Shown: positions 19,937 to 28,996, counted from the first letter of the stretch. The stretch: DNA of 64,000 nucleotides from Diacronema lutheri (GCA_019448385.1 JAGTXO010000004.1:62001-126000); one strand, 5' to 3'. The notes: a model not told the origin generated them from the letters alone. Made by a program: numbers and translations.

Positions 19937-21139
19937 ATGGGCGCGGCGTGGCTCGCGCTCGCCGGCGCGGCGGCGCTGCCCGCCGAGCCGCCCGGCCCAA
20001 ACGTGACATTGCTGACGGGCGCGCGCATGCCGCTCGTCGGCTTCGGCTGCGCCGGCCGTCTCGGCGCCGCCGTGCTGCGCGAGGCGTACGCGGCCGGGTA
20101 CCGCCTCTTTGACACCGCGCAGGCCGCTGAGTGGTACGACGAGGGCGCGCTCGGCGAGGCGCTGGCGGGCGCGAACGGCGTCTTCGTCACGACCAAGGTG
20201 CACCCGCGCGACTTTGGCCTCGCCGCGACCGCCGCGTCCATCGACCGCTCGCTCGCGGCGCTGCGCGTGCGCTCGATCGACCTTGTGATGCTCCATTACC
20301 CGCGCTGCTGGGGTGAGCTGTGCGCGGGCGCACGCGCGCCCGAGGGCGACTGGCGCGACGCGTGGCGCGCGCTCGAGGCGGCGCGCGTGGCGGGCAAGGT
20401 GCGCGCCCTTGGCGCCTCCAACTTTGCGCCACACGAGCTCGACGAGCTGTGGGCGCATGCGAGCACCGCAGCCGATCGGCCCGCGGTCGTGCAGGCGTTC
20501 ATGGATCCGCTGGTGCAGAGCGGCGCGCTGCGCGCGTGGTGCGCCGAGCGCGGCGTTGTTTTCCAGGCCTACTCGACGCTCGGCACGCAGCACGCCCTCG
20601 CCGCCGGCGCGCGCAACCCCGTGCTCGGCTCGGCCGCGCTCGCGCGGATTGCGCGCGCGCGCGGCCGATCGGTCGCGCAGGTCGTACTGCGGTGGGCGGT
20701 GCAGCGCGGCGCGGCGGTGATCCCGCGCTCCGCCGACGCCGATCGCATGCGCGCCAACCTGCGCCTCTTCGACTTTGCGCTTGACGACGTCGAGCTGGCC
20801 GCGATCGACGCGCTCGACGGCGCCGACGCTCGCGTGCTCGCACGCACGCCGCGCGCCGCGGACGCGCCGCGTGACGTGGCGTTTGCGAACGGGTTGGATC
20901 GACCCGTGCTCCTCCGCTGGGACGGCGGCGCGGGGCCCGCATGGACATTGCCTGCGCGTGGCACGCTCCGGCTGCAGAGCTACGCCAGCCACGCCTTTTG
21001 GGCCGCCGCCGCCGCCGCACCGGCCGAGGCCATTTGGCGGTGGACCGTGCCCGCGCCGGGCGAGGCGGCGACGGGCGACGCGGAAGACGGTTCTCCGCTC
21101 GCCGTCACGATTGCGCCCATGGCGAAGACCGAGCTGTGA
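19937..21139 (+). CDS. Aldo-keto reductase with C-terminal VHL-like beta domain
   Basis: 400 residues; the start at 19937 gives a short signal-like leader (MGAAWLALAGAAALPAEPPG). The AKR barrel is complete: MPLVGFGCAG, the Asp of YRLFDTA, the Tyr of EWYDEGALGEAL, the Lys of VFVTTKVHP, the His of LVMLHYPR, then GASNF, FQAYSTLG and the NADPH-site VIPRSADADRMRAN. Barrel homology ends near residue 300. Residues about 312-375 then read DVAFANGLDRPVLLRW, WTLPARGTLRLQSY and SHAFW. Spacing and key residues resemble the beta domain of von Hippel-Lindau protein (F-N-x-W, L-x-P-G, S-Y-x-x-H). The tail assignment is inference. Substrate unknown. Confidence 0.85.
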   Translation: MGAAWLALAGAAALPAEPPGPNVTLLTGARMPLVGFGCAGRLGAAVLREAYAAGYRLFDTAQAAEWYDEGALGEALAGANGVFVTTKVHPRDFGLAATAASIDRSLAALRVRSIDLVMLHYPRCWGELCAGARAPEGDWRDAWRALEAARVAGKVRALGASNFAPHELDELWAHASTAADRPAVVQAFMDPLVQSGALRAWCAERGVVFQAYSTLGTQHALAAGARNPVLGSAALARIARARGRSVAQVVLRWAVQRGAAVIPRSADADRMRANLRLFDFALDDVELAAIDALDGADARVLARTPRAADAPRDVAFANGLDRPVLLRWDGGAGPAWTLPARGTLRLQSYASHAFWAAAAAAPAEAIWRWTVPAPGEAATGDAEDGSPLAVTIAPMAKTEL

Positions 21140-21300
21140 GCGGCGGCCCGGCCCGGCCCGGCCCAGCCGTCGGATTCGCAATTGACTGGTGACACGGCCG
21201 AATCGAAGAAGTGTGGCGGCGGTGCGGCCTCTTGGGGTGCAGGGCCCGCCGGCGCGCCGCCGGCCCAGCGGGCCGCGCGCGCGCGCGCGCGCAACGTGCC

Positions 21301-21552
21301 TCAAAATTGGAGCAGGTGCCACGCGCGCTTGAAGCGCAGCGTCATGTCGGTGACGAAGTCGAGCTCGCCGTCGTCGAGCGGCTCGGCAGATTTGATCGAC
21401 CGGACAGACGCAACGGCCATGCGGTAGAGCACGAGCTGCGAGATGAAGAAGAGCACGAGCAGGCCGACGATCAGCCGCACCATCGGCGACGACCACATCG
21501 ACCGCCGCTGCGCGCGCGGCGGATACGCGCCAAACTCGCGTGGCGCCGCCAT
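21301..21552 (-). CDS. Small single-pass membrane protein
   Basis: 83 residues from the ATG at 21552. A polar, Arg-containing N-terminus is followed by one transmembrane helix (VRLIVGLLVLFFISQLVLYRM) and a charged C-terminal segment with an acidic patch (EPLDDGELDFVTDM) ending FKRAWHLLQF. Hydrophobic anchor size and absence of a cleavable signal suggest a signal-anchor or mitochondrial or ER small subunit. No family recognised. Its start lies 40 bp from that of the divergent neighbour, with a TTTC-TTA-GAAA dyad in between. Confidence 0.65.
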   Translation of the reverse strand: MAAPREFGAYPPRAQRRSMWSSPMVRLIVGLLVLFFISQLVLYRMAVASVRSIKSAEPLDDGELDFVTDMTLRFKRAWHLLQF

Positions 21553-21592
21553 GATCGGGGGCGCGAGCACGATTTCTTAGAAATCGAGAAAA

Positions 21593-22243
21593 ATGGCGCG
21601 GGTGTGTCGGGCGGCGGCCGCGGCGGCGCTTGCGCTCAGCGGCGAGCGCGCCGCGCGATGCATTGCGCCGGTCAACGCGCGCGAGCTCGAGGAGCGGATG
21701 GCCTCCGCGCCTGCGCTCGCCCGCGGTGCGCGCGCGCTCCTGTGCAGGCCATCGGCGTGGACTGCGGCGCACCTCGTGCACGTGAGCGAGCGCGCGGCGG
21801 ACATGGTGCTCGCGCAGCGCGCGGCAGCCGCGTTGCGCGCGGAGCTGCGCGATTTCTACTTGGAGCGTTCCGGCACCGGCCTCCCGCCGCCGCCGCCGAT
21901 CACTGTCATGCAACGGCGAGGCAGCGATTGCTTCACGGCGCGCTTCTGCATGGCGCCGGGCGACGAGCAGGCCGCGGTGCTCTCTCGCGCGCTCTCGCGC
22001 GCCCTTGACTGCGTCTCGGTCGCGCTGGTCGAGGAGGAGCGCGGCTCGCGCGTCGTCATGCACGCCGACCAGCTCCGGCTTGTGCTGATTGCGCCGAGCG
22101 ACCGCGTGCGCTGCTGTGCGCTTGAAGTGTCCGCCACCGATGAGACGCTTGCGCGCGCGGTGCGCCTCGTCGCGCGCGCCTTCGCGCTCGCGCACACGCT
22201 CTCGATGCGCGCCGATGGCTCCGTCGGCGCCGCGCCCGGCTGA
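21593..22243 (+). CDS. Uncharacterised protein with cleavable-type leader
   Basis: 216 residues. The start (MARVCRAAAAAALALSG) looks like a signal or organelle leader. The remainder alternates helical and beta segments (AADMVLAQRAAAALRAELRD; CVSVALVEEERGSRVVMHAD; QLRLVLIAPSDRVRCCALEV) and is soluble. A proline run (GLPPPPPITV) sits at about 95-103. No catalytic motif or family recognised. One exon, short spacer to the divergent small membrane protein. Confidence 0.6.
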   Translation: MARVCRAAAAAALALSGERAARCIAPVNARELEERMASAPALARGARALLCRPSAWTAAHLVHVSERAADMVLAQRAAAALRAELRDFYLERSGTGLPPPPPITVMQRRGSDCFTARFCMAPGDEQAAVLSRALSRALDCVSVALVEEERGSRVVMHADQLRLVLIAPSDRVRCCALEVSATDETLARAVRLVARAFALAHTLSMRADGSVGAAPG

Positions 22244-22850
22244 GGCGCACGTCAACCGGCGCAGTCCTCGCACTGGCGGCGGGCCCCGCCGCGCGCGCTG
22301 CCAGCGGCGCGCCCCGGCCTCGCACGATGGCGCGCGGCCCGCGCGGCAGCGGCGGCGGCGCGCCTGCCGGCGCAAAGGGCAACCCGACGCGCACACTCGC
22401 GCGGCGTGGCGCGCGCGCACGCGCGCGCAACGGGGCGCGCCGAGTCTTTCGTTTTTTTTCCTTTTTTTTCTTTTTTGTGAGTGGTCAGCTCAGGCGGTCG
22501 CCACGGGCCATGGCCCGTGGACTTCCGATTTGCGAGCTCACGCGCGCGGCCTGGCGCGCCGCAAGGTCAGACATATGCACATGATCGATAAAAATGTTCT
22601 CAGCGCCCAGGGCGCCGGCATCGCCTCCCGTGCGGCAACGGGAGGGGGGGGGGGGGGGGTTCACACTCGAGTCGATCTGGACGCAGTTGCGCCGCCGCGC
22701 GGGCAGGCGCCACGTGCGCGCGGGAAGGGAGGGCGCGCTTTCGTCGGGCAGGCCGTGCTGTGGGTGAAGGGGACGGGAGGGGATGCATGTGTGCGAGCGC
22801 GGGCCAGGCGCCACGTGCCGCGCCAAGCCCAGGCGTTTGGCCGCGAGCGC
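22244..22850. other. 607-bp convergent intergenic region
   Basis: Lies between the stops of an unknown (+) and the permease (-). It holds a T-rich pyrimidine tract at about 22450-22477, a perfect 20-bp palindrome at 22501-22520, and a 16-nt G run at 22644-22659. No convincing coding potential. It probably contains both 3' UTRs and their poly(A) sites. Confidence 0.6.
22501..22520. repeat. Perfect 20-bp palindrome
   Basis: CCACGGGCCATGGCCCGTGG is its own reverse complement with no loop. It sits between two convergent genes. In RNA it could form a hairpin or a dimer; in DNA it could be a dimeric binding site. Confidence 0.8.
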
Positions 22851-24733
22851 CTAGGCGACAATCTCCTTGACGTCGGAGGGCGGCGCGTCCCTGGGCACGA
22901 CATCGCACACGCCATTGTCCATGACGGCGGGCGGCAGCTTGCCCATGCGCTGCACGAGGTAGTGCGCCACACAGAAGATGGCGAGCATCGCGTACGCGAC
23001 GGCGAAGCGCCAGCCCTCGTTCACGCCCTTCTTGTAGTCGGCGACCTCGTGGAAGGAGACGCTGAGCTCGCCGAGGACGGGCGACGAGCCGTCAATGCCG
23101 ACCGGGTTGTTGCCGTGCATGATGCCAAACTCGGAGAAGACCATGGCGATGAGCGAGCCGATGGCTGCGCGGTCGTACCGCGAGTCGGTCAGGTCGCACA
23201 CGATCTGCGTGACGACGATGGAGGCCATGATGCCGCCGCCCGCGGAGAGGTTGAGCACGCCGGGGCGCGCGTCGCCCGAGCCGTTCTTCATCAGGTCGGT
23301 GACGAGCATGAAGATGCCAATGCACAACGCCGGGTAGTGGCGGCGCGCCGAGACCTCAAAGGACTGCTGCACGATCATCAGGCCGACGAAGATGAGGACG
23401 CAGCCGATCGAGACGGGGTCGATGATCGAGTAGATGGTCGGAAAGATGCCGCTCATCAGCAGCACGAAGTAGCTCACCGCGTTGAGCAGCGAGTAGCTCG
23501 CCCTCGCGCCGATCAGCTTGTGGCGCGCGTGGCCGATGTACACGGTGGTCGGGATGATCGAGCCGAAGAGCGCGCCGATCATCGTGCCGAGGCCGTCGGC
23601 GATCATGGCCTCCTTCACGTTGTAGTGGTCGCCCTTGTGCTGCGCCGCCTCGACGTTCTCCATCGTCTCGATGAAGGACTGGAGCGCGACGGGGAAGACG
23701 ATCGCCATGAAGTCCGGCGAGTCCACCAGGCCCTCCATCGGCACGAAGGGGAGCATCGTGTTCTGGCCGGCGAATGAACTCCACGTGCTGATCACCGCCC
23801 CCTCCTGCTCCGCGAAGCTGCCATCGTACCGGCCGGCGCCCGCCCAGCGCAGCGTGGTGCCCACGACGAACATGATGAGCGCCACGCCGCCCGTGCCGTA
23901 CACGCCGCGCCCGCCGTTGGCGAAGAAGCCGGTGAAGCAGAGGGCGAAGGGGATGATGCCGATGATCGGCTCTGCGCCCACCGCGATGACCGGCGCGAGG
24001 CCAAGGTAGACGAAGCCGACCGAAGCGATCGGCGCGTACAGCGCGGCCTTGGACGTGTTGTCGCGGATCAGGTTGCCCAGCCAAAAGCCGCTCACCTCAA
24101 AGATGCCGCCGATGAAGTTGGCGGAGCAGGAGCCGGCCCAGACGCGGAACGCGAACTCGTCCGGATCGGCGATCGACGAGTACTTGAAGCACAGCGGCAG
24201 GATGACGGAGAAGGCCATGACAAAGCCGGCCGGCGTGTTGATGCCGTACGGCAGCGCGGTCACCTCCTGGCGGTCCTCATAGTGCGCAAGCTTGAAGGCC
24301 ATCCACGAGTACCAGAGGTTGCCAACTGCAAGCGCGATCGCGACGCCCGGCCCAACGCGGCCGAACACGACGTTGCCGAACGCGGCAACGTGCGCTGGCG
24401 TGATCGGCGCGCCGAGGATGAGCGCGAGCTGCGGCACGAAGAGCATCGCGCCAAAGATGCCGAGGAGAGAGGACAGGTTGTCGAAGAAGAGCGCGGGCCA
24501 CGCATCGAGGTCGCCCTTGCCGAAGAACTGGTAGTTCCACTTGATCGGCCCAAAGATGGGCACCTTGCCTGCGGCGCGCGGGGTGGGCGTGGTGGGTGGT
24601 GGGTAGGCGGACGGCGCGGCGTGCCGCGGGCGGGCGGGTGGGCGCGCGGGGGAGTAGTGTGGGCGCACGCGCGCGTCTCGCGCGCACCGTCGTTCGGGAC
24701 GCGGTTCGGGTTCGAGAAGAGCGACTGCATCAT
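22851..24733 (-). CDS. NCS2-type nucleobase (xanthine/uracil-like) permease
   Basis: Exons 24733-24688 and 24568-22851 (119-bp intron, GTGCGCGC...CCGCAG) give 587 residues. The join reads NRVPNDGKVPIFGPIKW. About 12-14 hydrophobic helices follow, as in the NCS2/AzgA superfamily that imports purines, pyrimidines or related compounds with a cation. Recognisable parts are LPYGINTPAGF (helix 3 region), EPIIGIIPFAL, the acidic FIETMENVEAA of the helix-8 substrate region (Glu in ET-EN is typical) and the polar helix-10 region HGNNPVGIDG. The N-terminal exon encodes just 15 residues. The substrate cannot be told from sequence alone. It is a plasma-membrane candidate for organic nitrogen uptake. Confidence 0.85.
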
Positions 24734-25049
24734 GGTCACGCCCCCCCCGGGTTGGTGGTGAACGGGCACGCGCGCACCCGTGCAACTACAGAGAAAGCGC
24801 TCGCGGTTCGGATGAGAAGAGGTGACGCGTGTGGGCGAAAGGAAATGGGAGCAAATCATACGATTGTGAGAAAACGGCCGAAATGCTCTAAATAATTATG
24901 GGGGCCCTTCGACCAAGGCGGGAAGGTGAGAAGGGCTGGAGCGGAAGGCGGCGCCCCCCCGCTTCGGAGGCTCTTCCGGCCGGCCGGACGAGCACCGCGC
25001 AACGCCTTTCGACTGCCGGCATGTCGGCGGTCACTGGTCAGTGTGAACG
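24734..25049. other. 316-bp spacer with A/T-rich island upstream of permease
   Basis: Lies between the permease start and the NYN-gene stop, both on the minus strand. The stretch 24785-24900 is clearly richer in A/T than its surroundings and contains TAATTATTTA-type sequence on the minus strand. It probably holds the permease promoter and 5' UTR. No ORF of note. Confidence 0.5.
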
Positions 25050-26095
25050 TCACGCGCTCGGCCCCGACGGCATGTCCGCCGCCGCGCCGCCGCCGTCCGG
25101 CCTGGCGACCCGCACCCGCCTCCGCCAGGAACGCGCGCGTTCGCACCAGCTGCGCCGCCTCGGCGTAGCAGCCGGCGGGCGGCAGCGGCTCAGCTCGGGC
25201 GGCGGTGGCGGTGGCGGTGGCGCGACGGCTGGGATCCCGCGCGCGCGGAAGCGCTGCGCGCCGCGCCGCGCGCCTCGCGAGCGGCGCGGCGGCTCGGCGC
25301 GCGCGTGCCCCGCGCCCGCGCCGTGCGCGCTGGCCGCTGGCGCGTCGTGCGCTGCGGCCGCATCGCCGCCGCTGTCCGCGGCCGCGGCAGGCGCGCCTGT
25401 GCTCGACACCGCGCCGCCCGCGCGCGCGCCACCCGCGCCCGGCGCACGTGCCACGATCGCGTGCCGGTCGTCGATGTGCACAGCGGACGCGAGCGCCGGG
25501 CGGAAGGCGCGCGGGCCGCCACGCGGCGCGACGAGGACGACGCGCACGCGCTGCGCATCGGCGGGCTTCGCGAGAAGGGGCACAAACTCGTGGTCCGCGC
25601 TCACGAGCAGCACCGCCGCCGCGCGCTCGCCGCGCTCCCACAGCCAGAGGAGCAGCGCGAGCGAGAGCGCCTTGACCGACGCCTCGGAGCGCTTGCGCGC
25701 GTTCGCGACAGGGTGGACGCAGTCGACGCCTCGCTCGGTGAGCGCGACGAGCTGCGCGTCCGACTGGTGCTCCGAGTCGACGAACGCGGCGAATGACGTG
25801 AGCGCGCAGCCCGGCGCCGCACGTGCCGCAGCCGCGCAGGGTGGACGCAGTCGACGCCTCGCTCGGTGAGCGCGACGAGCTGCGCGTCCGACTGGTGCTC
25901 CGAGTCGACGAACGCGGCGAATGACGTGAGCGCGCAGCCCGGCGCCGCACGTGCCGCAGCCGCGCATAGCGCGGCCGCGACACCGCCGATGGCGCCGTGC
26001 GACGGCTTCAGGTTCTCAAAGTCCCAGCATATACTCGCCTCGCGCTCGTGGGCGCCGCGCGCGGGCGGCGCGGCCGCCGCGCCGCCGTGCTGCAC
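25050..26095 (-). pseudogene. NYN-domain (PIN-like RNase) gene, frame broken by a 128-bp tandem duplication
   Basis: The frame before the duplication has SICWDFENLKPSHG, a NYN-domain strand 1 with its Asp, then LTSFAAFVDSEHQSDAQLV. After it, the frame continues VANARKRSEASVKALSLALL and VLLVSADHEFVPLLAK, the later NYN strand with Asp, then an Ala/Arg-rich tail to a stop at 25050. NYN proteins (MARF1/limkain-like) are RNA nucleases or RNA-binding proteins. The two frames join perfectly if one copy of the duplicated unit is removed (about 305 residues). Uninterrupted translation fails because 128 is not a multiple of 3. No ATG is found in frame upstream before the transposable element, so the 5' end is unresolved. 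It may be an allele, an assembly error, a pseudogene or an unusual intron. Confidence 0.6.
25711..25966. repeat. Exact 128-bp tandem duplication
   Basis: Copies 25711-25838 and 25839-25966 are identical as far as I can compare. The unit codes for the middle of the NYN domain. Exactness implies a recent event or an assembly artefact. Confidence 0.95.
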
Positions 26096-26157
26096 CCGCC
26101 GCCCATCCGCTCGTGACCTGCGCTCGCGCGGAGGGGAAGGTTTTCGGCGCCCATCAT

Positions 26158-26597
26158 TACTGCCCGTTGGGGCTGAGTTCGCGGACGAAGGAATAGGAGA
26201 GACCCGCGCGCGAAAAAGCGAAAATGGCCGCGAGAGGTGCGCGCGCGCGTCGCGTCGGCCCCGCGGGAGGTGGCGCGGTGCGTGTCGCGCTATGCGTGTC
26301 GCCGCTGCGCGTGGGGGTTCCTGACATACCCGGGAACCCCGCTCTCATAACCGCGACACGTGCAGGCGGCGCGGCCGCAGCGCCGCGAGCGGCGTCATCA
26401 TCGGCGTCGGTCGCGGGCACCGGCTCTCGGTCGAGGTCATGAAGATCATCCTGTGGCGGCTATTTTCTCGGCAGGAGCGCGGTGAGGATCGCGGATGACC
26501 TCCACACATCCACCGACACGCTCACGGAGTCGATCGTCCGCGCCACCATCGAGCGGTACGAGGCCACCGGCATCGTCGATTCCCAGCCGAACAAGCC
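26158..26597 (+). repeat. Left terminal inverted repeat (440 bp)
   Basis: Matches the reverse complement of 28479-28918. It contains a subterminal hairpin GGGGTTCC/GGAACCCC around a short loop near 26314-26341 and the start of the transposase HTH coding sequence. Confidence 0.9.
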
Positions 26598-26877
26598 GTG
26601 CGCGAAGCTCATGAGCGAGCTCGACCAGGAGCTGATGCTCGCGATCATGGCGGAGCAACCGTGACTTCACTTAAGCGAGATTGCGGCCGAGCTGCAGGCC
26701 GTCACGCTCAAGGCGTTCACGCGCGAGTACATTCACTACAACCTCTGCGCCGCCGGCCTCTCGCTCAAGAAGATGCAGCGCGTCCAAGCGGCCCGCGACG
26801 AAGAAGAACACCTCGGGCATGCTGAGGAACAGCTGCGCGCGCTCGACGCTGCTGTTGATGTGCTCAGCAGCCTTCAT
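26461..26877 (+). pseudogene. Transposase N-terminal fragment (Tc1/mariner-like HTH)
   Basis: A plus-strand frame reads YFLGRSAVRIADDLHTSTDT, then IERYEATGIVDSQPNKP and LDQELMLAIMAEQP, a stop (TGA), and continues LHLSEIAAELQAVTLKAF and CAAGLSLKKMQRVQAARDEE. This is the arrangement of the two N-terminal helix-turn-helix units of IS630/Tc1-mariner-type transposases (RYxxTGxV; LSLKKMQRV like the LTRKKLRRV of relatives). The in-frame TGA may have been CGA. No DDE/D catalytic core follows: the frame runs into the unrelated reverse-strand ORF. So this is a non-functional remnant; autonomous copies should be looked for elsewhere in the genome. Confidence 0.6.
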
Positions 26878-28478
26878 TCACGCCTGCGCGGTCGCATCCC
26901 AGCCAACTTTGCACAACTCGAGCGCCTGCGCGACCTGCTGCGCGAGCGCCACGCTCTGAGCGGCCGGCATAGTGGGAGCAATGGACTGCGGCGCCGGCAC
27001 AGGCGCGGAGCAGGCACCGAACGCGCCGGCCCAGCCGCCCGACGCCACGAGGCCGCCGCCACCGACCTTGCCAGGGTGCTTGGGCGGGGGCGTCACCTCG
27101 ACGACAAGGTAAAGAATGCAGATGTCCAAGTCCTGCTGCGCGCCGCTCGGCGCGTAAAACCTGCGCGCCACGTCGGCATCGTCGGTGATCAGCGTCAGGC
27201 GGACGAACACTGCGGGCGCGCCGACCTCTCGCTGATGCCGATCCGGTAGAGCCGAAGGGAGTGAGGCGGCTGCGGCAGGTTGCCGTGAGTCGAGTCGTGC
27301 GTCGAGCGTAGGAGCGCGGTGAGCACGTCGCGGCTCTCGACCAGCGCGTAAAAGCCGTCGGCTGCTTGTAGACCAACGAGAGCGCGTAGCGGCGCGGAAG
27401 CGCTTGCTTCGTCATCCTCACCGTCTTCGCCGGTCGAGCGCGATTAGCGGCGCGACGCGTCTCGCGCGCCGGGCCGGCGCGCCGACACATCGCTCGTCTC
27501 CGCCGTGCGCTCCTCAAGCTGCGCGGCTTTGATCTCCGCCGCCTTTGCGGCCGCCTCGTCCTTGTTGGCGCGCGTCTCAGCCGACCGGGCCTGCGCTTGC
27601 GCCTTCTCCCCGAGCGCAGGCGCAAAGTGGCACCTTGTTCTCCTCTGCGTGCGCGCGGCCTCCGACTTGGCGAGCTCCGCGGCCTCCGCGCTATACTGAA
27701 GAGGAGCTTGGCCCTTTTTGAAGCTTGCACGCGAGTGATCGCATCGTTGTCCCCCGAGTTGGCGCCCAGCTTGACGCACAATGGCTCGCCCGGCTTGAGG
27801 GCATCAACGTAGAGGGCATCAACGTACGCGTCAAAGGACACGAGGTACACGCGCAGCGTCTCCAAAGGCTTCCCCTCCTCCTCGGAGTCGTCCGCCACGA
27901 CTTGAGCGAATCCTGCGCGGGCACCGCCGCAAGCCCACGCGCCGGCTCGTGCTCGTCCGGCTCGTGCTCGTCCGGCTCGGCCGCCGGCAGCGCGCTCGAG
28001 CTACCGGCCTTCGCGCCGGCCCCGCCGCCGGCGAGGGCGCGCACTGGAGCCGCTTTCTCGGGCGGCTTCGTTGCGCCAGCGCTGGGCTTGCGAGACGAGC
28101 GCTGCGGCAGCGCGCCAATTGTTGTAGGCGAGTACATGGTAACCCTCGGCACGCGGGGTCGCGCGCCAGCCGGCGCCGAGGTCTCGCGCGCGCGATTGGC
28201 CTCGTCTTGGTCGGCCTTGCGCTTCGCTCGCGTCATCTTGTCGGCTATCGCCTTGTCCAACGGACCGGCGCGCGCGACCTTGACGCGACCAACGCCAGCG
28301 CGCGCGCCGGCGTCCGCGTCCAAGCGGAGGGCCGCGAGCGCGCCTGCGCCGGCCGGCGGGCCGGGCGCGGCGGATGTCGCAGCTGCGGCGGCGGGGTCCT
28401 GGCCATCTTGGGAACCCGGGGCCGGCACGGCGACACCGTCCGCGACGCCGCCGTCCGCTGCCGGCTCACCGAGCGTGT
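26878..28478 (-). pseudogene. Decayed element-borne ORF, several frame breaks
   Basis: Coding-like segments occur on the minus strand in different frames. They include RAKRKADQDEANRARE and RVPRVTMYSPTTIGALPQ (frame 1), KPLETLRVYLVSFDAYVDAL and PLCVKLGANSGDNDAITRVQ (frame 2), KKGQAPLQYSAEAAELAK (frame 3), and FVRLTLITDDADVARRFYAP with DICILYLVVEVTPPP near the 3' end. Read in order, they look like one protein broken by at least three one- or two-base changes (near 27900, 27735 and 27250-27360), or by unrecognised introns. Short tandem duplications (15 bp near 27799-27828 and 27947-27976) add to the picture. No family recognised; it may be captured host sequence. Confidence 0.45.
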
Positions 28479-28918
28479 GGCTTGTTCGGCTGGGAATCGA
28501 CGATGCCGGTGGCCTCGTACCGCTCGATGGTGGCGCGGACGATCGACTCCGTGAGCGTGTCGGTGGATGTGTGGAGGTCATCCGCGATCCTCACCGCGCT
28601 CCTGCCGAGAAAATAGCCGCCACAGGATGATCTTCATGACCTCGACCGAGAGCCGGTGCCCGCGACCGACGCCGATGATGACGCCGCTCGCGGCGCTGCG
28701 GCCGCGCCGCCTGCACGTGTCGCGGTTATGAGAGCGGGGTTCCCGGGTATGTCAGGAACCCCCACGCGCAGCGGCGACACGCATAGCGCGACACGCACCG
28801 CGCCACCTCCCGCGGGGCCGACGCGACGCGCGCGCGCACCTCTCGCGGCCATTTTCGCTTTTTCGCGCGCGGGTCTCTCCTATTCCTTCGTCCGCGAACT
28901 CAGACCCAACGGGCAGTA
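28479..28918 (-). repeat. Right terminal inverted repeat (440 bp)
   Basis: Inverted copy of the left arm. It ends abruptly at the inner side after GGCTTGTTCGGCTGGG, so the transposase fragment copied here stops in mid-domain. Confidence 0.9.
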
Positions 28919-28996
28919 AGTATTTCATTCGGTTGGTGTCGCTGTGCCGGGGTCGCCGTCGAGGGCGCGAAAAGGGCGCAGCGCTGGTCGGGTGCC
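28919..28996 (+). promoter_or_regulatory. MSH6 proximal promoter with E2F-like site
   Basis: GGCGCGAAAA at 28964-28973 fits the E2F consensus (GCGCSAAA) 24-33 bp before the MSH6 ATG. Because the mobile element ends at 28918, MSH6 has only 78 bp of non-element upstream DNA. The motif is visible; function is inferred. Confidence 0.45.

Larger units (their letters stand above)
26158..28918. mobile_element. 2.76-kb DNA element with 440-bp terminal inverted repeats
   Basis: Terminal inverted repeats of 440 bp (26158-26597 and 28479-28918) flank a 1.9-kb core. The ends read TACTGCCCGTTGGG inward, and a TA lies at each edge, consistent with a TA target duplication of the Tc1/mariner group, though a palindromic TA cannot prove it. 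The left arm leads into a transposase-like helix-turn-helix coding region; the core otherwise holds a decayed reverse-strand ORF. The arms differ at one position that I noticed (the fifteenth base). It sits in the divergent promoter between the NYN gene and MSH6. Classification as Tc1/mariner-like is inference from the HTH protein. Confidence 0.8.

Noticed and set aside
26864-27898. A 344-codon minus-strand ORF within the mobile element as an intact gene
   Set aside because: After its first 60 codons it reads Arg-rich noise; convincing segments switch frame, so it is listed as a decayed ORF.
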